Positions 1-9,539 of a DNA stretch of 64,000 bases are shown piece after piece (the first letter of the stretch is position 1; the number at the start of each line of letters is the position of its first letter). The notes under the pieces are model-generated. The model did not search any database and was not told where the DNA came from. It worked only from the letters and a program-made list of their open reading frames with translations. The stretch is from positions 1 to 64,000 of the forward strand of contig DIVR01000010.1 of assembly GCA_002428325.1 (NCBI GenBank), in the 5' to 3' direction. The translations under genes and the position numbers were made by a program. The stretch is from a bacterium UBP4_UBA6127. GTDB lineage: Bacteria > UBP4 > UBA4092.

Positions 1-134
1 CTCCTCTTTATTTCTATTGCATGTTCTGGGTTCAATTAACCTTGTCTGGATTACAAATAACCAACATAAATATTTTTGTGATAATTAACTTTCATTATCT
101 TCTTGCCAAAAAGGCTCCATCAGTTACAAAATAG

Positions 135-164
135 TGAACAAGACCTTGGACCTATATTTATAAT
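135..164 (+). promoter_or_regulatory. Candidate sigma-70-type promoter of the hydantoinase gene
   Basis: A perfect -10 box TATAAT lies at 159-164. A weak -35 match, TGAACA, lies at 135-140 with an 18-base spacer. Transcription would start near 171 and leave a leader of about 60 bases before the gene at 231. The call rests on sequence match only. The rest of 1-230 is AT-rich and shows no gene. Confidence 0.35.
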
Positions 165-230
165 GAAAATAACCAAATGTAAATAGGATATACATAAACC
201 CGAAGGAGTTCCTGTTAGGGAGAGTAAAAA

Positions 231-1613
231 ATGCCTAGATATGATCTATTGATTCAGGAAGGAATGATATGTACTGCTGAAGGAACCTTCATTGGAGATA
301 TGGGAATCAAAGAAGGGAAAATAATATCTCTGACTAAAAATGCAGAGGGGGATGCATCCAGGGTCATTAATGCAAAAGGAAAAATGGTTCTGCCAGGGGG
401 AATTGATGTGCATGTCCATTTTCATAATCCCTATGGAAGAGGATATTCGGTGGAAGGATTTTTTGAAGGGACCAGAGCTGCCGCCTGTGGGGGAATTACT
501 ACGGTCATAGATTTCGGTGTTCAAGACCCTAAAAAAGGGCTGATGGCAGGACTGCATCAGAGGATGGAAGAGGCTGATCCTGAGGTCTGCATCGATTATT
601 CCCTGCATGCCATGATAACCGCTTACAACAGATCGGTCTCTCTGGAAATGGTGAAAGCTGTTGAATTGGGGATTCCTACCTTCAAAATGTATATGGCTTA
701 TAAGAATTATGGCTGGTATTCTGATGATGGAATGATCTATGATGCCCTGTTGCATGCCAAAAAACTGGGGGGAATGATCCTGGTCCATGCGGAATCTGAT
801 ACTCTGGTCAATTACTTTATCAGTCAATATCTACCGGAAAAGAAGAAATGGGGAGCTTATGCCCATGCTTTATCCCGGCCTAATTTGGTGGAAGCAGAAG
901 CTGTCAACAGGATGGTTTATTTGACTGAGGCTACTGGAGGGAAATCTTATATAGTCCATCTCTCAACTGCTGAAGGGGCTGATTTGATTCAGCAGGCTAA
1001 ATTGGAAGGGATCGATATCGATGCTGAGACCTGTCCCCAATACCTTTTGCTGGATGATAGCCTTTTCAAGAATAAAGAAAAAGGTCACTTGTATGCTACC
1101 TGTCCCCAGCTCAAGAAACCAGCAGATATTCACCGTTTATGGGAAGCCGTTCTCCAAGGGGATGTTAATATCATAGCGACAGATACTTGTACTTTCACCC
1201 ATAAACAAAAAGATAAATGGAAAGGGGATTTCACTAAAATTCCTTATGGTATGCCTGGAGTGGAGACTCTTTTTCCCTTAATGTATACTTTTGGAGTTAA
1301 AGAAGGAAAAATCCCTTTGCCCCGGTTAGTGGAATTGATATCAACACAACCAGCGAAGAAAATGGGGCTTTATCCACAGAAGGGAACCCTCCAAATTGGA
1401 GCAGATGCCGATATTATTATCATCGACCCGGAAAAGAAGAAGATAATCAGAGCTCAGAACCTTAATACGGTGACTGATTGGTCCCCTTATGAAGGCTGGG
1501 AATTATTTGGGTTTCCCGAATATACCCTTTCCAGGGGGAAAGTAGTCTTGGATAAAGGTACTTTTGTCGGTAAAAAAGGTCAGGGAAGATTTATCTCCCG
1601 TAAACTATCCTGA
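231..1613 (+). CDS. hyuA: D-hydantoinase / dihydropyrimidinase family amidohydrolase
   Basis: Predicted cytoplasmic cyclic-amide hydrolase that opens hydantoin or dihydropyrimidine rings (460 aa, normal for the family). Metal-binding motif GGIDVHVHFH puts His61 and His63 on strand 1. FKMYMAYK (Lys152/Lys158) holds the lysine that is carboxylated in the family. HAE near His186, VHLST near 242 and ATDTCTF near 318 supply the remaining ligands. The ATG at 231 follows a good ribosome site, AGGGAGAG. Allantoinase and dihydroorotase are related, but the length and the FKMYMAYK segment favour hydantoinase. The true substrate cannot be read from sequence. A YgeY-type hydrolase lies 4 kb away on the other strand; in E. 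coli hyuA and ygeY belong to one purine/hydantoin catabolic cluster. Confidence 0.88.
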   Translation: MPRYDLLIQEGMICTAEGTFIGDMGIKEGKIISLTKNAEGDASRVINAKGKMVLPGGIDVHVHFHNPYGRGYSVEGFFEGTRAAACGGITTVIDFGVQDPKKGLMAGLHQRMEEADPEVCIDYSLHAMITAYNRSVSLEMVKAVELGIPTFKMYMAYKNYGWYSDDGMIYDALLHAKKLGGMILVHAESDTLVNYFISQYLPEKKKWGAYAHALSRPNLVEAEAVNRMVYLTEATGGKSYIVHLSTAEGADLIQQAKLEGIDIDAETCPQYLLLDDSLFKNKEKGHLYATCPQLKKPADIHRLWEAVLQGDVNIIATDTCTFTHKQKDKWKGDFTKIPYGMPGVETLFPLMYTFGVKEGKIPLPRLVELISTQPAKKMGLYPQKGTLQIGADADIIIIDPEKKKIIRAQNLNTVTDWSPYEGWELFGFPEYTLSRGKVVLDKGTFVGKKGQGRFISRKLS

Positions 1614-1626
1614 TTTAATAGCCAGT

Positions 1627-1645
1627 GAATGCAGGGCATTCTTTT
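1627..1645 (+). terminator. Short intrinsic terminator after the hydantoinase gene
   Basis: A perfect 6-bp stem (GAATGC / GCATTC) with a three-base loop is followed by four T residues, 13 bases after the stop codon. It is small, so termination may be partial. Confidence 0.45.
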
Positions 1646-1725
1646 AAAGATTCCTTTTCTCTCAGAGAGATAGGTTTCATTTATAATTATTAATAAGTCC
1701 TTATTACTAAGGGTAGGAGAAAATA

Positions 1726-1962
1726 ATGAGCCAGGGAGTTCTTGAAGTGTATATTCTAAATGTTCTTTATGCCATAGGGGGTATTTTAGTGGGGCTTTTT
1801 TCTGCCTGGTTTGTCTATTGGATGTTTGACAAAATGACCCCCACCTGTAATTTGGATGAAGAATTAAAAAAGGGGAATATGGCGGTTGCCATTGCCTTGG
1901 GATGCTTGTTTATCATGATAGGCCTTCTGGTTGGACTGATTGTCGGTTTGGGTCTTAATTAG
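1726..1962 (+). CDS. DUF350-like small membrane protein
   Basis: A 78-residue protein with two predicted membrane helices, about residues 8-34 and 50-77, separated by a polar loop with the pattern MTPTCNLDEELKKGNMAVA. This resembles one repeat of DUF350 (E. coli YjfL), in which a helix is followed by 'D..eEL.KkNnAvAi' and a second helix. Full-length relatives have two or more such units, so this may be a half-size form that works as an oligomer. A strong ribosome site, TAGGAG, precedes the ATG. The gene ends 9 bases before the transglycosylase gene and is probably co-transcribed with it. Its function is unknown. Confidence 0.65.
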   Translation: MSQGVLEVYILNVLYAIGGILVGLFSAWFVYWMFDKMTPTCNLDEELKKGNMAVAIALGCLFIMIGLLVGLIVGLGLN

Positions 1963-1971
1963 TGGAATAAT

Positions 1972-2625
1972 ATGAAGAATTCTAAAACCATAGGCATCTT
2001 ACTTTTTGCATCATTCCTGATCATCCCCTGGAATGGATTTGCTGCAGGTAGCCTGAAAAGTAAATCCTTTAATGGAGGCAATCAGGCTGTTCCCTACGAA
2101 TCTATTATCAAGAAATATGCGAAACATTATGGGTTTGACTGGCGATTGATTGCCGCCCAGATTAAACAGGAGTCAGGGTTTAAAGCCAATGCCCAAAATC
2201 CTTCAGGAGCCAAGGGTTTAATGCAGCTGATGCCAGGGACGGCTACTGCCATGAAAATTAAAAACACCGCCAATCCAAGGGATAATATCGCTGGGGGAGT
2301 CCATTATCTGCGAACCCAATATGATTTTTATACGGATGTCTCTGACCCTCATCGGCTGATGTTTGCTCTTGCCAGCTATAATTGCGGTGCTGGCAGAATC
2401 TTTGATTCCAGAGACTTGGCCCGATATGAGCAACTTCCCCATAACCAATGGGAAGGGATTGAAACAACCCTGCCTAAACTCTCTTCTGATTATAAGGATC
2501 TCCATCGGAAAGTCTGGAAAAAAGAAAAACCTCGTTATGGATATTTTAAAGGCTGCAAAGAAACAATCAATTATGTGGAAAATATCTGGGCATCTTATGA
2601 GATTTACCAAAAGACCATGATGTAA
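1972..2625 (+). CDS. Lytic transglycosylase, SLT domain, secreted
   Basis: Predicted peptidoglycan lytic transglycosylase of the Slt70/MltE-like superfamily, which cleaves the MurNAc-GlcNAc bond without water. An N-terminal signal peptide (about residues 1-25, ending near GFAAG) sends it across the inner membrane. The SLT core starts near residue 42. The catalytic glutamate is Glu67 in IKQESGF, followed by NPSGAKGLMQLMPGTA and the later LASYNCGAGRI motif. The protein has 217 residues and no LysM or other binding domain. It directly follows the DUF350-like gene, so the two may serve an envelope function together. Confidence in the family is high; its physiological role is unknown. Confidence 0.92.
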   Translation: MKNSKTIGILLFASFLIIPWNGFAAGSLKSKSFNGGNQAVPYESIIKKYAKHYGFDWRLIAAQIKQESGFKANAQNPSGAKGLMQLMPGTATAMKIKNTANPRDNIAGGVHYLRTQYDFYTDVSDPHRLMFALASYNCGAGRIFDSRDLARYEQLPHNQWEGIETTLPKLSSDYKDLHRKVWKKEKPRYGYFKGCKETINYVENIWASYEIYQKTMM

Positions 2626-2660
2626 TTTCACCGATATCAAAAAATATTTTACTTAAAAAA

Positions 2661-2691
2661 GCCTTCCCTGTTTCAGAACTCCAGGGAAGGC
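2661..2691. terminator. Bidirectional terminator between convergent genes
   Basis: A perfect 10-bp stem, GCCTTCCCTG (2661-2670) with CAGGGAAGGC (2682-2691). On the minus strand it is followed by six T residues, ideal for the GH20 gene ending at 2721. On the plus strand a weaker T-rich tail serves the transglycosylase unit. Confidence 0.85.
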
Positions 2692-2720
2692 TTCATTTGT
2701 TACAAATATCTATAAGGGAT

Positions 2721-5633
2721 TTAGTTTACACCTGTAAGTCCCATCAACACTGGTGCTGCTTCGGTCCCATAAGATTCCAGAGAGACAGAGACAATCTCCT
2801 TCTTAGGATAAGGATTATTCCATACCAGGTCTCTGATCCCCATACGATGATTGGTTCTGGTTTTCCCTCTCCAGACAATTCTAGCTACCCTGCTGGGTCT
2901 TAAATCATCAAATGAAAAAGTATTTTTCTTATAGACCAGGGGATTTTCTGTATGGGTTCCATCCACATAATTCAATGTTAGGTTACCAATTTCTTTGAAA
3001 ACACTGGTCTGGAATGCTGTATTCAGTAGAAAATGCAATTCAGAAGCTTTCCTGTTTTGCAGGGGAATCACAATTTTTGCCGGGAAATCATCCTTGGGAT
3101 TAAAAACTCCGGATAAAAGAACAGCGCTTTCACCCTTGCTATTGGATTTAATCAGGAAATGGGTCTCTCCAAAGTGGTTTTGTTTGATAGGAAATGCTGA
3201 TAAATCCCAGTCAGGCCCATAACCAAGCCAATTACCTTTTGTCTCATCCAGACATCGATTGTAATAGGGGGATAAATCCACTTGAAATCCGGATTTCTTT
3301 ACCAGGATAGGGGTCCTGCTGAAATATTCATCAATAAACCTCTGGGGAGCATCAAAAGATAAATCCAACAGGGGGGTGGTGTCCCCTGACCAGGCATAAT
3401 GACCAGACCAGATATAGGCCCAATACTGCATCCAGTCATAATCAGAAGTATCTAGCTGGTAAGTATAACCGGCCCAAGTGCATTGAAGATTGCCAAGAGC
3501 TCCTGTCTGGATACCCGCCAAAGCTAAATTACGAATATCATTAGGCATGAACCATGAAGCTCCGATTGTCTGAAATCCTTCATCCTTCCATAATTGCATG
3601 GAGGTATATGCTTCCGGTTTTACAGGGAGATAATGCCAGTCGGTGATGATGATATCTTTGGGAAGCATTTCCCTGCGTTTCTTAGCCTCTTCCAGTGAAG
3701 GAGCATTGCAGGCATCGGGTCCTTCCGTCTTGTACAGGAAGACATCTCCCCAAATCATGGTTTTAATATTTCTATCAGTTAACCAGTTATGAAGAACTTT
3801 GATATTATCCACAATGATATCGGATTCTGTTTTACCGGTAACATGGGAACAAATGGGGGCTCCATTAGGCATAGATATCTCATCATTGTTGATATGGAAA
3901 TATCGGGGTTTGAAAGTATCTACTACTTCCTGCATAACTTTATCCAGAAAGACATACGACTTGGGATTCTGGGTACAATATAAGTTGATATTGGGAAGTG
4001 TACTGTCTTCTGCAAAGTCCAGATTCTGCCTGTTGGTGAAAAGCCATTCTCCATGGCCATAGGTCTGTAAACAGGGAATTATTTCTACAAAATGATCTTC
4101 AGTAACTTTTTTAACTTCCATTGCATCCGCTTTTTTCATGCCATAATCTTTATGTTCCAATTCTGGACAGGTATCCCAGATTACCCTATCTACCTGCCAG
4201 ACCCAGGAATTTAGTTTGTTTCTGGATACGATTTTTGACATCATATCTTTCAGGATATTTTTACCGGTATGACTGGTGAAGGTATGTAACCCCCTGAAGT
4301 TAGATGAAGGAAAATCAACAACGGTTCCTCCCTTGAAGTAAACTCCATTGTTATCTACTTTGGCCATCTGCATTAATGTTGCAAACGCATAATATATCCC
4401 TTTTTCATCATGGGCATAAGCCCTGACCTGGTTTTTATCAACATCCAGGACATATCCTTCCTGATGGGCAGGTAAAACCAGTCCTTCAGGTTTCATTCCA
4501 TGAATATAATCTTTGGCATTTTCAGCATAAAAACAGATAGCAGGGTTTTTTATAACCTGGAAAGGAACTGTCTGTTTTTTGACTTGTGTCTGGATGCCAT
4601 ATTTCCAATTTAATTCATCAGCAAGATAAGATGCGACTCTTTCCATGGATTCTGAAGGAGCCTTGCCGATATAGATAACAGGAGGATTATTTCCTGAAAG
4701 CATAAATTTTTGATCATTGTATTGAAGGGTTTTCGGAGTAGGGATAATGGCGTCATACTCAAAACAAGGTGATTGGGCCAGGGCTGTATCCTTAATTGAT
4801 ATCTTTTCTGGTGACAGGACTGATTTATTCCCTTTGATATTATCCCTGACCGGGAATTTTATGGACATTGAATAATTATATCGGTGGGAAGTGATTAATT
4901 CTTCTTCAGGTCTTCCTATCCAGAAATAAGGGGTATTTTCCCGGTTCCATTGGTTTTTCCGATAATCAAAAATAACCATTTTAAATTCAGGATTTGTCTT
5001 GATTTCGATGGGTCCCACTACGGAATCAAACAGGAACGACTTGAAATTGACAGCCAGGGTTGATTCTTCCCTGGTACTGATTCCACCTGGGTCTGAGCAA
5101 ACGGCTTCAATGGGAATTGTGGATTGAGTTGTAGAACTGTCAGTGGTCCACAGGTAAGGTTTGCCAATAAAGGGCAGGGCGTTCAAGCTTCCGAATGACC
5201 ATTCAACAACGGCCGGATCACTTTTGGGTACAAAGAATTCTACTGAATCAGAATAAGTATTATCAGGTAGAAGAATGAATGTTTCAGTTCCTTTGATATA
5301 GTCTTTTTTTTCATCCTGTAAGGTTAAGTGAAGGATGATTTTCTTGCCGCCCCGGAAATCCTCTATAACAGCAGTATCCATAATATCTTTATTGTATATG
5401 GCTCCATAGTAATGGCCGGTCCATTGGGGTTTGGCAATCCAAAATGCATTGTCTTTCAGTATCGGTATTCCATATACAGACAATTTGGCTCCATTCTCAG
5501 GGGTATATACAAAATCCATATTCCCACAAGATAATTTGATTTCTCCCTTGGTTTTTGCGGCTTGTCCCATGGGAATCAGCCAAATCCCCAATAGAAACAA
5601 TATTAAAAATAAACGGCTGTAATACCTGAACAT
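2721..5633 (-). CDS. Secreted GH20-type beta-N-acetylhexosaminidase-like protein
   Basis: A 970-residue exported protein whose middle third matches glycoside hydrolase family 20, enzymes that remove terminal GlcNAc/GalNAc from glycans. The chosen ATG at 5633 has a strong ribosome site (GGAGGAGAAGG) and starts a signal peptide MFRYYSRLFLILFLLG. The longer reading from 5684 would run through the upstream gene's terminator. Residues about 25-300 form a beta-rich domain I do not recognise. Residues about 310-440 look like the GH20b domain (IIPTPKTLQYNDQKF). The barrel follows with FRGLHTF and the acid/base pair in HINNDEI, where most GH20 enzymes have H.GGDE. A C-terminal beta domain ends the protein. 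Export fits degradation of external amino-sugar polymers; the substrate is inferred only. Confidence 0.72.
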   Translation of the reverse strand: MFRYYSRLFLILFLLGIWLIPMGQAAKTKGEIKLSCGNMDFVYTPENGAKLSVYGIPILKDNAFWIAKPQWTGHYYGAIYNKDIMDTAVIEDFRGGKKIILHLTLQDEKKDYIKGTETFILLPDNTYSDSVEFFVPKSDPAVVEWSFGSLNALPFIGKPYLWTTDSSTTQSTIPIEAVCSDPGGISTREESTLAVNFKSFLFDSVVGPIEIKTNPEFKMVIFDYRKNQWNRENTPYFWIGRPEEELITSHRYNYSMSIKFPVRDNIKGNKSVLSPEKISIKDTALAQSPCFEYDAIIPTPKTLQYNDQKFMLSGNNPPVIYIGKAPSESMERVASYLADELNWKYGIQTQVKKQTVPFQVIKNPAICFYAENAKDYIHGMKPEGLVLPAHQEGYVLDVDKNQVRAYAHDEKGIYYAFATLMQMAKVDNNGVYFKGGTVVDFPSSNFRGLHTFTSHTGKNILKDMMSKIVSRNKLNSWVWQVDRVIWDTCPELEHKDYGMKKADAMEVKKVTEDHFVEIIPCLQTYGHGEWLFTNRQNLDFAEDSTLPNINLYCTQNPKSYVFLDKVMQEVVDTFKPRYFHINNDEISMPNGAPICSHVTGKTESDIIVDNIKVLHNWLTDRNIKTMIWGDVFLYKTEGPDACNAPSLEEAKKRREMLPKDIIITDWHYLPVKPEAYTSMQLWKDEGFQTIGASWFMPNDIRNLALAGIQTGALGNLQCTWAGYTYQLDTSDYDWMQYWAYIWSGHYAWSGDTTPLLDLSFDAPQRFIDEYFSRTPILVKKSGFQVDLSPYYNRCLDETKGNWLGYGPDWDLSAFPIKQNHFGETHFLIKSNSKGESAVLLSGVFNPKDDFPAKIVIPLQNRKASELHFLLNTAFQTSVFKEIGNLTLNYVDGTHTENPLVYKKNTFSFDDLRPSRVARIVWRGKTRTNHRMGIRDLVWNNPYPKKEIVSVSLESYGTEAAPVLMGLTGVN

Positions 5634-5658
5634 AAGACCTTCTCCTCCATGAAATAAC

Positions 5659-5678
5659 AAAGGCCGAGTTCGGCCTTT
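5659..5678 (-). terminator. Terminator of the YgeY-type gene
   Basis: An 8-bp perfect stem AAAGGCCG / CGGCCTTT with a 4-base loop lies 38 bases downstream of the M20 gene stop on the minus strand, followed by a T-rich stretch. Its position inside a longer reading of the GH20 gene supports the later GH20 start at 5633. Confidence 0.75.
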
Positions 5679-5715
5679 GCTCATATCTAATGGGAATTAT
5701 TTTAGACGGTTATGG

Positions 5716-6909
5716 TTACTTTTGCACGATAATTTTCGGCAGGGTGGCATAAAAAATAGATGCCTTTACCATATCCTCGATTTCGACATACTCTTGGACT
5801 GTGTGAGCCAGTTCTTCTTTTCCGGGTCCAAATCCAATAGTTGGGATTTTTAAACGGCCGGCGCTTGCTACTCCATTGGTAGAAAATGTCCATCGAGTTA
5901 AAACAGGTTTCCTTCCTAAAGCATATTTCCCAGCTTCCAGGCCTGCTTTTACCAGCCAATGGTCTTCAGCTGTAACCCATGTTGGAAAATATTTTTCTTG
6001 AGCTACTTTCAATCCGGTCCATGAAGTGGCTGCATATTGTAATAATTCGATTTTGGCTCCTTTGGCATGAGGCATCTGACGAATCTGGCGAAGAGCCAGT
6101 TCTTTGGTTTCACCAAGGGTCAGTCGTCGGTCAAGATAAATGACACATTCATCAGGGACTGCATTGAGTGAAGGTGTCTGGCATTCGATTTTTGAGACAA
6201 CCACCGTTCCTTTTCCCAGGAAGGGGTCTGTATGAAGAGATTGGTTCAATGTTTCAATTTCCTCAATCAGAGGTGCCATTTTGTAAACAGCATTGACTCC
6301 CAACTGCGGCATGGACCCATGGCAGGATTTACCCTTCATAGTGACTTTGATTTCCATTCGTCCACGATGGCCCCGATGCAGTTTCATATCTGTAGAATCT
6401 GTAATGACAACAAAGTTAGGTTGGATATGTTCTTTTTCTACAATATGTAAAATTGGAAGTCCATCACAGTCTTCTTCCTGGCAGGTACAGGTAATATAGA
6501 GGGTATAATCATCTTCTAATCCCAGTTCTTTGATTAATTTCCCGGCATATACCATTGCTGGCGTAGCACCTTTCTGGTCTGCGGCTCCACGGCCATAAAT
6601 CCGGTTATTTTTCATGACCCCGCCGAAAGGATTAAGAGTCCAATTCTGGGAAGGGGTTACCTGGACAGTGTCAATATGTCCATCAATCAAGATGACTGTT
6701 TTCCCTCTCCCTATTTTTCCAATACAATTACCCATTTTATCCAGGAAGATTTTATCAAAACCTGTTTTGTGCATTTCCTCTGCAATTCGATGGACCACTT
6801 CCTTCTCCTGGCAGGAGTAAGAGGGTATTCGAACTAAATCTCTCATGAATCGTGTCATTGCAGACCGATTTTTCTGGCTTGCTTTTTTCAGTGTTGAAAC
6901 ATTCATCAT
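5716..6909 (-). CDS. ygeY: YgeY-family M20 metallohydrolase
   Basis: A 397-residue cytoplasmic zinc peptidase/deacylase of the M20 (ArgE/DapE) superfamily. Zinc and catalytic motifs are visible: DGHIDTV near residue 78, GRGAADQKG near 108, and the EED pair in CQEEDCDG near 146. The C-terminal part (YFPTW, EDHWLVKA, RWTFSTNGV, GFGPGKEE.AH) matches my memory of E. coli YgeY closely, better than ArgE or DapE. E. coli ygeY sits in the ygeW-ygeX-ygeY-hyuA locus linked to anaerobic purine/urate breakdown. Its exact substrate is not settled to my knowledge. The ribosome site AGGAGG precedes two consecutive ATG codons at 6909/6906. It is a single-gene unit with its own terminator. Confidence 0.82.
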   Translation of the reverse strand: MMNVSTLKKASQKNRSAMTRFMRDLVRIPSYSCQEKEVVHRIAEEMHKTGFDKIFLDKMGNCIGKIGRGKTVILIDGHIDTVQVTPSQNWTLNPFGGVMKNNRIYGRGAADQKGATPAMVYAGKLIKELGLEDDYTLYITCTCQEEDCDGLPILHIVEKEHIQPNFVVITDSTDMKLHRGHRGRMEIKVTMKGKSCHGSMPQLGVNAVYKMAPLIEEIETLNQSLHTDPFLGKGTVVVSKIECQTPSLNAVPDECVIYLDRRLTLGETKELALRQIRQMPHAKGAKIELLQYAATSWTGLKVAQEKYFPTWVTAEDHWLVKAGLEAGKYALGRKPVLTRWTFSTNGVASAGRLKIPTIGFGPGKEELAHTVQEYVEIEDMVKASIFYATLPKIIVQK

Positions 6910-6973
6910 CGCAATTATCCTCCTGAAGAATTCCCACAGTATAAAGCCAATCCGTATGAAATCGCAAGTAATG

Positions 6974-7010
6974 AAAAAAGGCAGTGGGATGGGTTAAATC
7001 CACACTGCCT
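6974..7010 (-). terminator. Terminator of the subtilase gene
   Basis: An 8-bp stem AGGCAGTG / CACTGCCT (79-86 and 7003-7010 in local numbering 6979-7010) encloses an inner GGAT/ATCC pairing. It is followed on the minus strand by six T residues, 20 bases after the subtilase stop. Confidence 0.85.
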
Positions 7011-7031
7011 TAATGAAAGAATCATGTGGGG

Positions 7032-9338
7032 TTACATGAGTTTCCAATCCTCAATAGAGGTTCCGTTTATGGACCATGAACCTGTTCCGGAGACTCTTTT
7101 TATAACCAGATAACCTGTTCCTGTGGAGATCGGATTGTAGCTGATAGATTCATCGGTATCCAGATTTGCATTGACTGAGGATGTTAAAATCTGAGGATTC
7201 CCATATGAATCAGGTGCTGAATTGTAGAGATACAGATCATAATCTCCTGAGGCAGGTACTTGTAAATTCAAACTGACAGTGGTCCCACTGAAGAGATTTA
7301 CTTTTCGAACCCAGCATCGTTTATCGTAATATCCAGCCCCAAACGAATCATTTGCGGCTGTGGTCATTGAATAGGTGAGTCCAGCAGCGGCATCGACGGC
7401 TGCGTCTGCATTGATAATCCCATACCCTTCATTGATATCTTTGGTCCCCCGATTTAAGGTTGGATTGCCTGAGGGACCTGCTTCCCTGGATTGATTGGTT
7501 TCGGTTGCGGTCATTAAAAGAATCATCTTTACCCTGAGAACATCGTTTAAGGCATCAGACCCGTTGAAATGCCAGGATTGTCCTGACTGTTGCCATGCAT
7601 CGATTACCAAAGCAGCGCAGCCAGCAATATAGGGAGATGCCATAGATGTACCCATGTAATTGAGATAATCGCTAGAGACTGCATCCGAGAAATTAACTCC
7701 GGTATTATCTTCAGAGTCACCAGAATTACTGTCGGGAGATAAGATATAACTGTAATCGGCTGAGCCGCCTGGAGCGGTGATATCTGGTTTCATATCCTCA
7801 TCTCCCGTATTAGCATCTCCGGGAGAACTGAACCCATGGCTTGAATAGGAAGTTAATTGATTAATGTCATTGGAAGCAGCTACGGTTACGGCATAATGGG
7901 CACGGCCCGGGTCATCAATTTCTCCGGCTGATCCTGAACTGTTTTCTCCATCATTCCCTGCTGAAACAACCACCACAATTCCATTGGAAGCAGCTGTATT
8001 GATCTTGTTTCTCTGGGTAGGACTGATTCCTGGGTCTCCGATGACTCCTAAACTTAAGTTAGCTACTTTAATAAAATGGGTGGTACGTTGAGAAACGAGG
8101 TCATCCAGGGCTTCGTTAATATCCGTATCAACTCCTGAACCACTATTGGTAAATACTTTCAAACCAGCCCATTGGCAATCTGGAGCCACTCCCCTGAAGG
8201 TATTATAATTATCCCCGACACCCGCATAACTGATTGTATTAGAAATGGCATATTCGGGTGATCCCGTTCCAGAATATTTCGTACCATAGGTACTCCACCG
8301 ATTGGTTCTTCCGGTGTAGGGGTTGGTTACTGAATTACTGGTCTTATTGACAGGGGAACTGCCACTTTGTACCAGAGAACCTAATAATCCCCAGCTGAAA
8401 CTAGCATCCGAATTGACATGGCCCAGTTGTATGGTTACACCGGAAAAAGAAGTATCCCAACGCATATTGGAAGACCAGTTCATAGAAGATATTGCTGTTG
8501 GCACATGGATAGGACTGGGAGAGAAGTATCCAGGGGTTGATGCCAGGGTTCCCAAATCGGTATAAGCGATTGTAGTTGGAGCTGTTCCTGATGAATATCC
8601 GGTACCCAGTGCAATTCCGGCAACATGGGTTCCATGATGTCCTACATCACTGGCATTGGATAAATTGTCACTGGTCCAATCTTTCCAGTATTCCTGCCGG
8701 GTGGTTAAATCTGAGTGGGTTCCATCAAGCCCTGTATCCAATATTGCTATGGTGATTTTATTGGTTGTCGTTGAACGGTCTCCATCATACCCTTGATTCC
8801 AGACATAGGGTCTAACTCTTCCGGTTCGGCCTGCTTGATCCAGATGTTTAGTCACTTTTTTAGATTCAACAATACCCAGTAAAGTGTCTCCCATTGATAT
8901 CACTAGGGATTTGACCTGTTTCAGTGGAATATTCCCAGTCCATCCATAACTGACATGAGTAAAAATATGTTCAAGGTTGCCACCAGAATTTTGAAACATA
9001 TCGATTTGTTTTTGGGTAATCTGTTTTGAGAAGATTAATTCCACCCGGACGGATTCATTTAATGAATTTTGAGCCGTTTGGAGTTTTTCAGTTGATATTG
9101 TTTTCTTGGAAAGGATATCTTCAGCTTCTTGGATTCGTAATTCCAGCCCATCATCGATTTTAGTGTTATCCTTATCCACTTCTATAGGAGATGTCACGAT
9201 GGGCCTGATCTCCGGTTCCACAGGAGGAACCCATTGGTTACTCTGTCCTTGTGAATACCCTGTCAGGAAAATTGTACTGAACAGCATGAGAAAAAACAGT
9301 TTCACTGGTGCATGGATACTTGCTAGGAAACGTTGCAT
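7032..9338 (-). CDS. Secreted subtilisin-like serine protease (S8) with propeptide and C-terminal PPC-like domain
   Basis: A 768-residue exported protease. A signal peptide covers about residues 1-30 and has no lipobox. Residues about 40-170 look like an I9-type inhibitory propeptide. The catalytic core holds Asp201 (ILDTGLDGTHSDL), His235 (HHGTHVAG), oxyanion Asn462 (SAGNDGE) and Ser565 (MGTSMASPYIAG). Between His235 and the GVAPDC segment lies an unusual insert of about 125 residues (254-380), rich in Ser, Thr and Gly. Residues about 655-760 resemble a bacterial pre-peptidase C-terminal domain (SGDYDLYLYN.. and GTGYLVIKRVSG). The chain ends in EDWKLM. The ribosome site AGGAGGG precedes the ATG. 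It probably degrades external proteins. Confidence 0.93.
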   Translation of the reverse strand: MQRFLASIHAPVKLFFLMLFSTIFLTGYSQGQSNQWVPPVEPEIRPIVTSPIEVDKDNTKIDDGLELRIQEAEDILSKKTISTEKLQTAQNSLNESVRVELIFSKQITQKQIDMFQNSGGNLEHIFTHVSYGWTGNIPLKQVKSLVISMGDTLLGIVESKKVTKHLDQAGRTGRVRPYVWNQGYDGDRSTTTNKITIAILDTGLDGTHSDLTTRQEYWKDWTSDNLSNASDVGHHGTHVAGIALGTGYSSGTAPTTIAYTDLGTLASTPGYFSPSPIHVPTAISSMNWSSNMRWDTSFSGVTIQLGHVNSDASFSWGLLGSLVQSGSSPVNKTSNSVTNPYTGRTNRWSTYGTKYSGTGSPEYAISNTISYAGVGDNYNTFRGVAPDCQWAGLKVFTNSGSGVDTDINEALDDLVSQRTTHFIKVANLSLGVIGDPGISPTQRNKINTAASNGIVVVVSAGNDGENSSGSAGEIDDPGRAHYAVTVAASNDINQLTSYSSHGFSSPGDANTGDEDMKPDITAPGGSADYSYILSPDSNSGDSEDNTGVNFSDAVSSDYLNYMGTSMASPYIAGCAALVIDAWQQSGQSWHFNGSDALNDVLRVKMILLMTATETNQSREAGPSGNPTLNRGTKDINEGYGIINADAAVDAAAGLTYSMTTAANDSFGAGYYDKRCWVRKVNLFSGTTVSLNLQVPASGDYDLYLYNSAPDSYGNPQILTSSVNANLDTDESISYNPISTGTGYLVIKRVSGTGSWSINGTSIEDWKLM

Positions 9339-9539
9339 GATAGAAGCCCTCCTGGTTACTGCAGCTTTAGGTTAGAGGTATAAACAAACATTATTAGATA
9401 AACTCACCTCACCCGTTTCTCTGAGTTTATCACTGGGGAGGAGACCGGTCAATCAGAGCCTCTTAAATGACATTTCCAAGGCTATGACCCCTTAAAAAGA
9501 AGGAATATCAGATCATATTAAAAAATCTTGGACAGTTGA

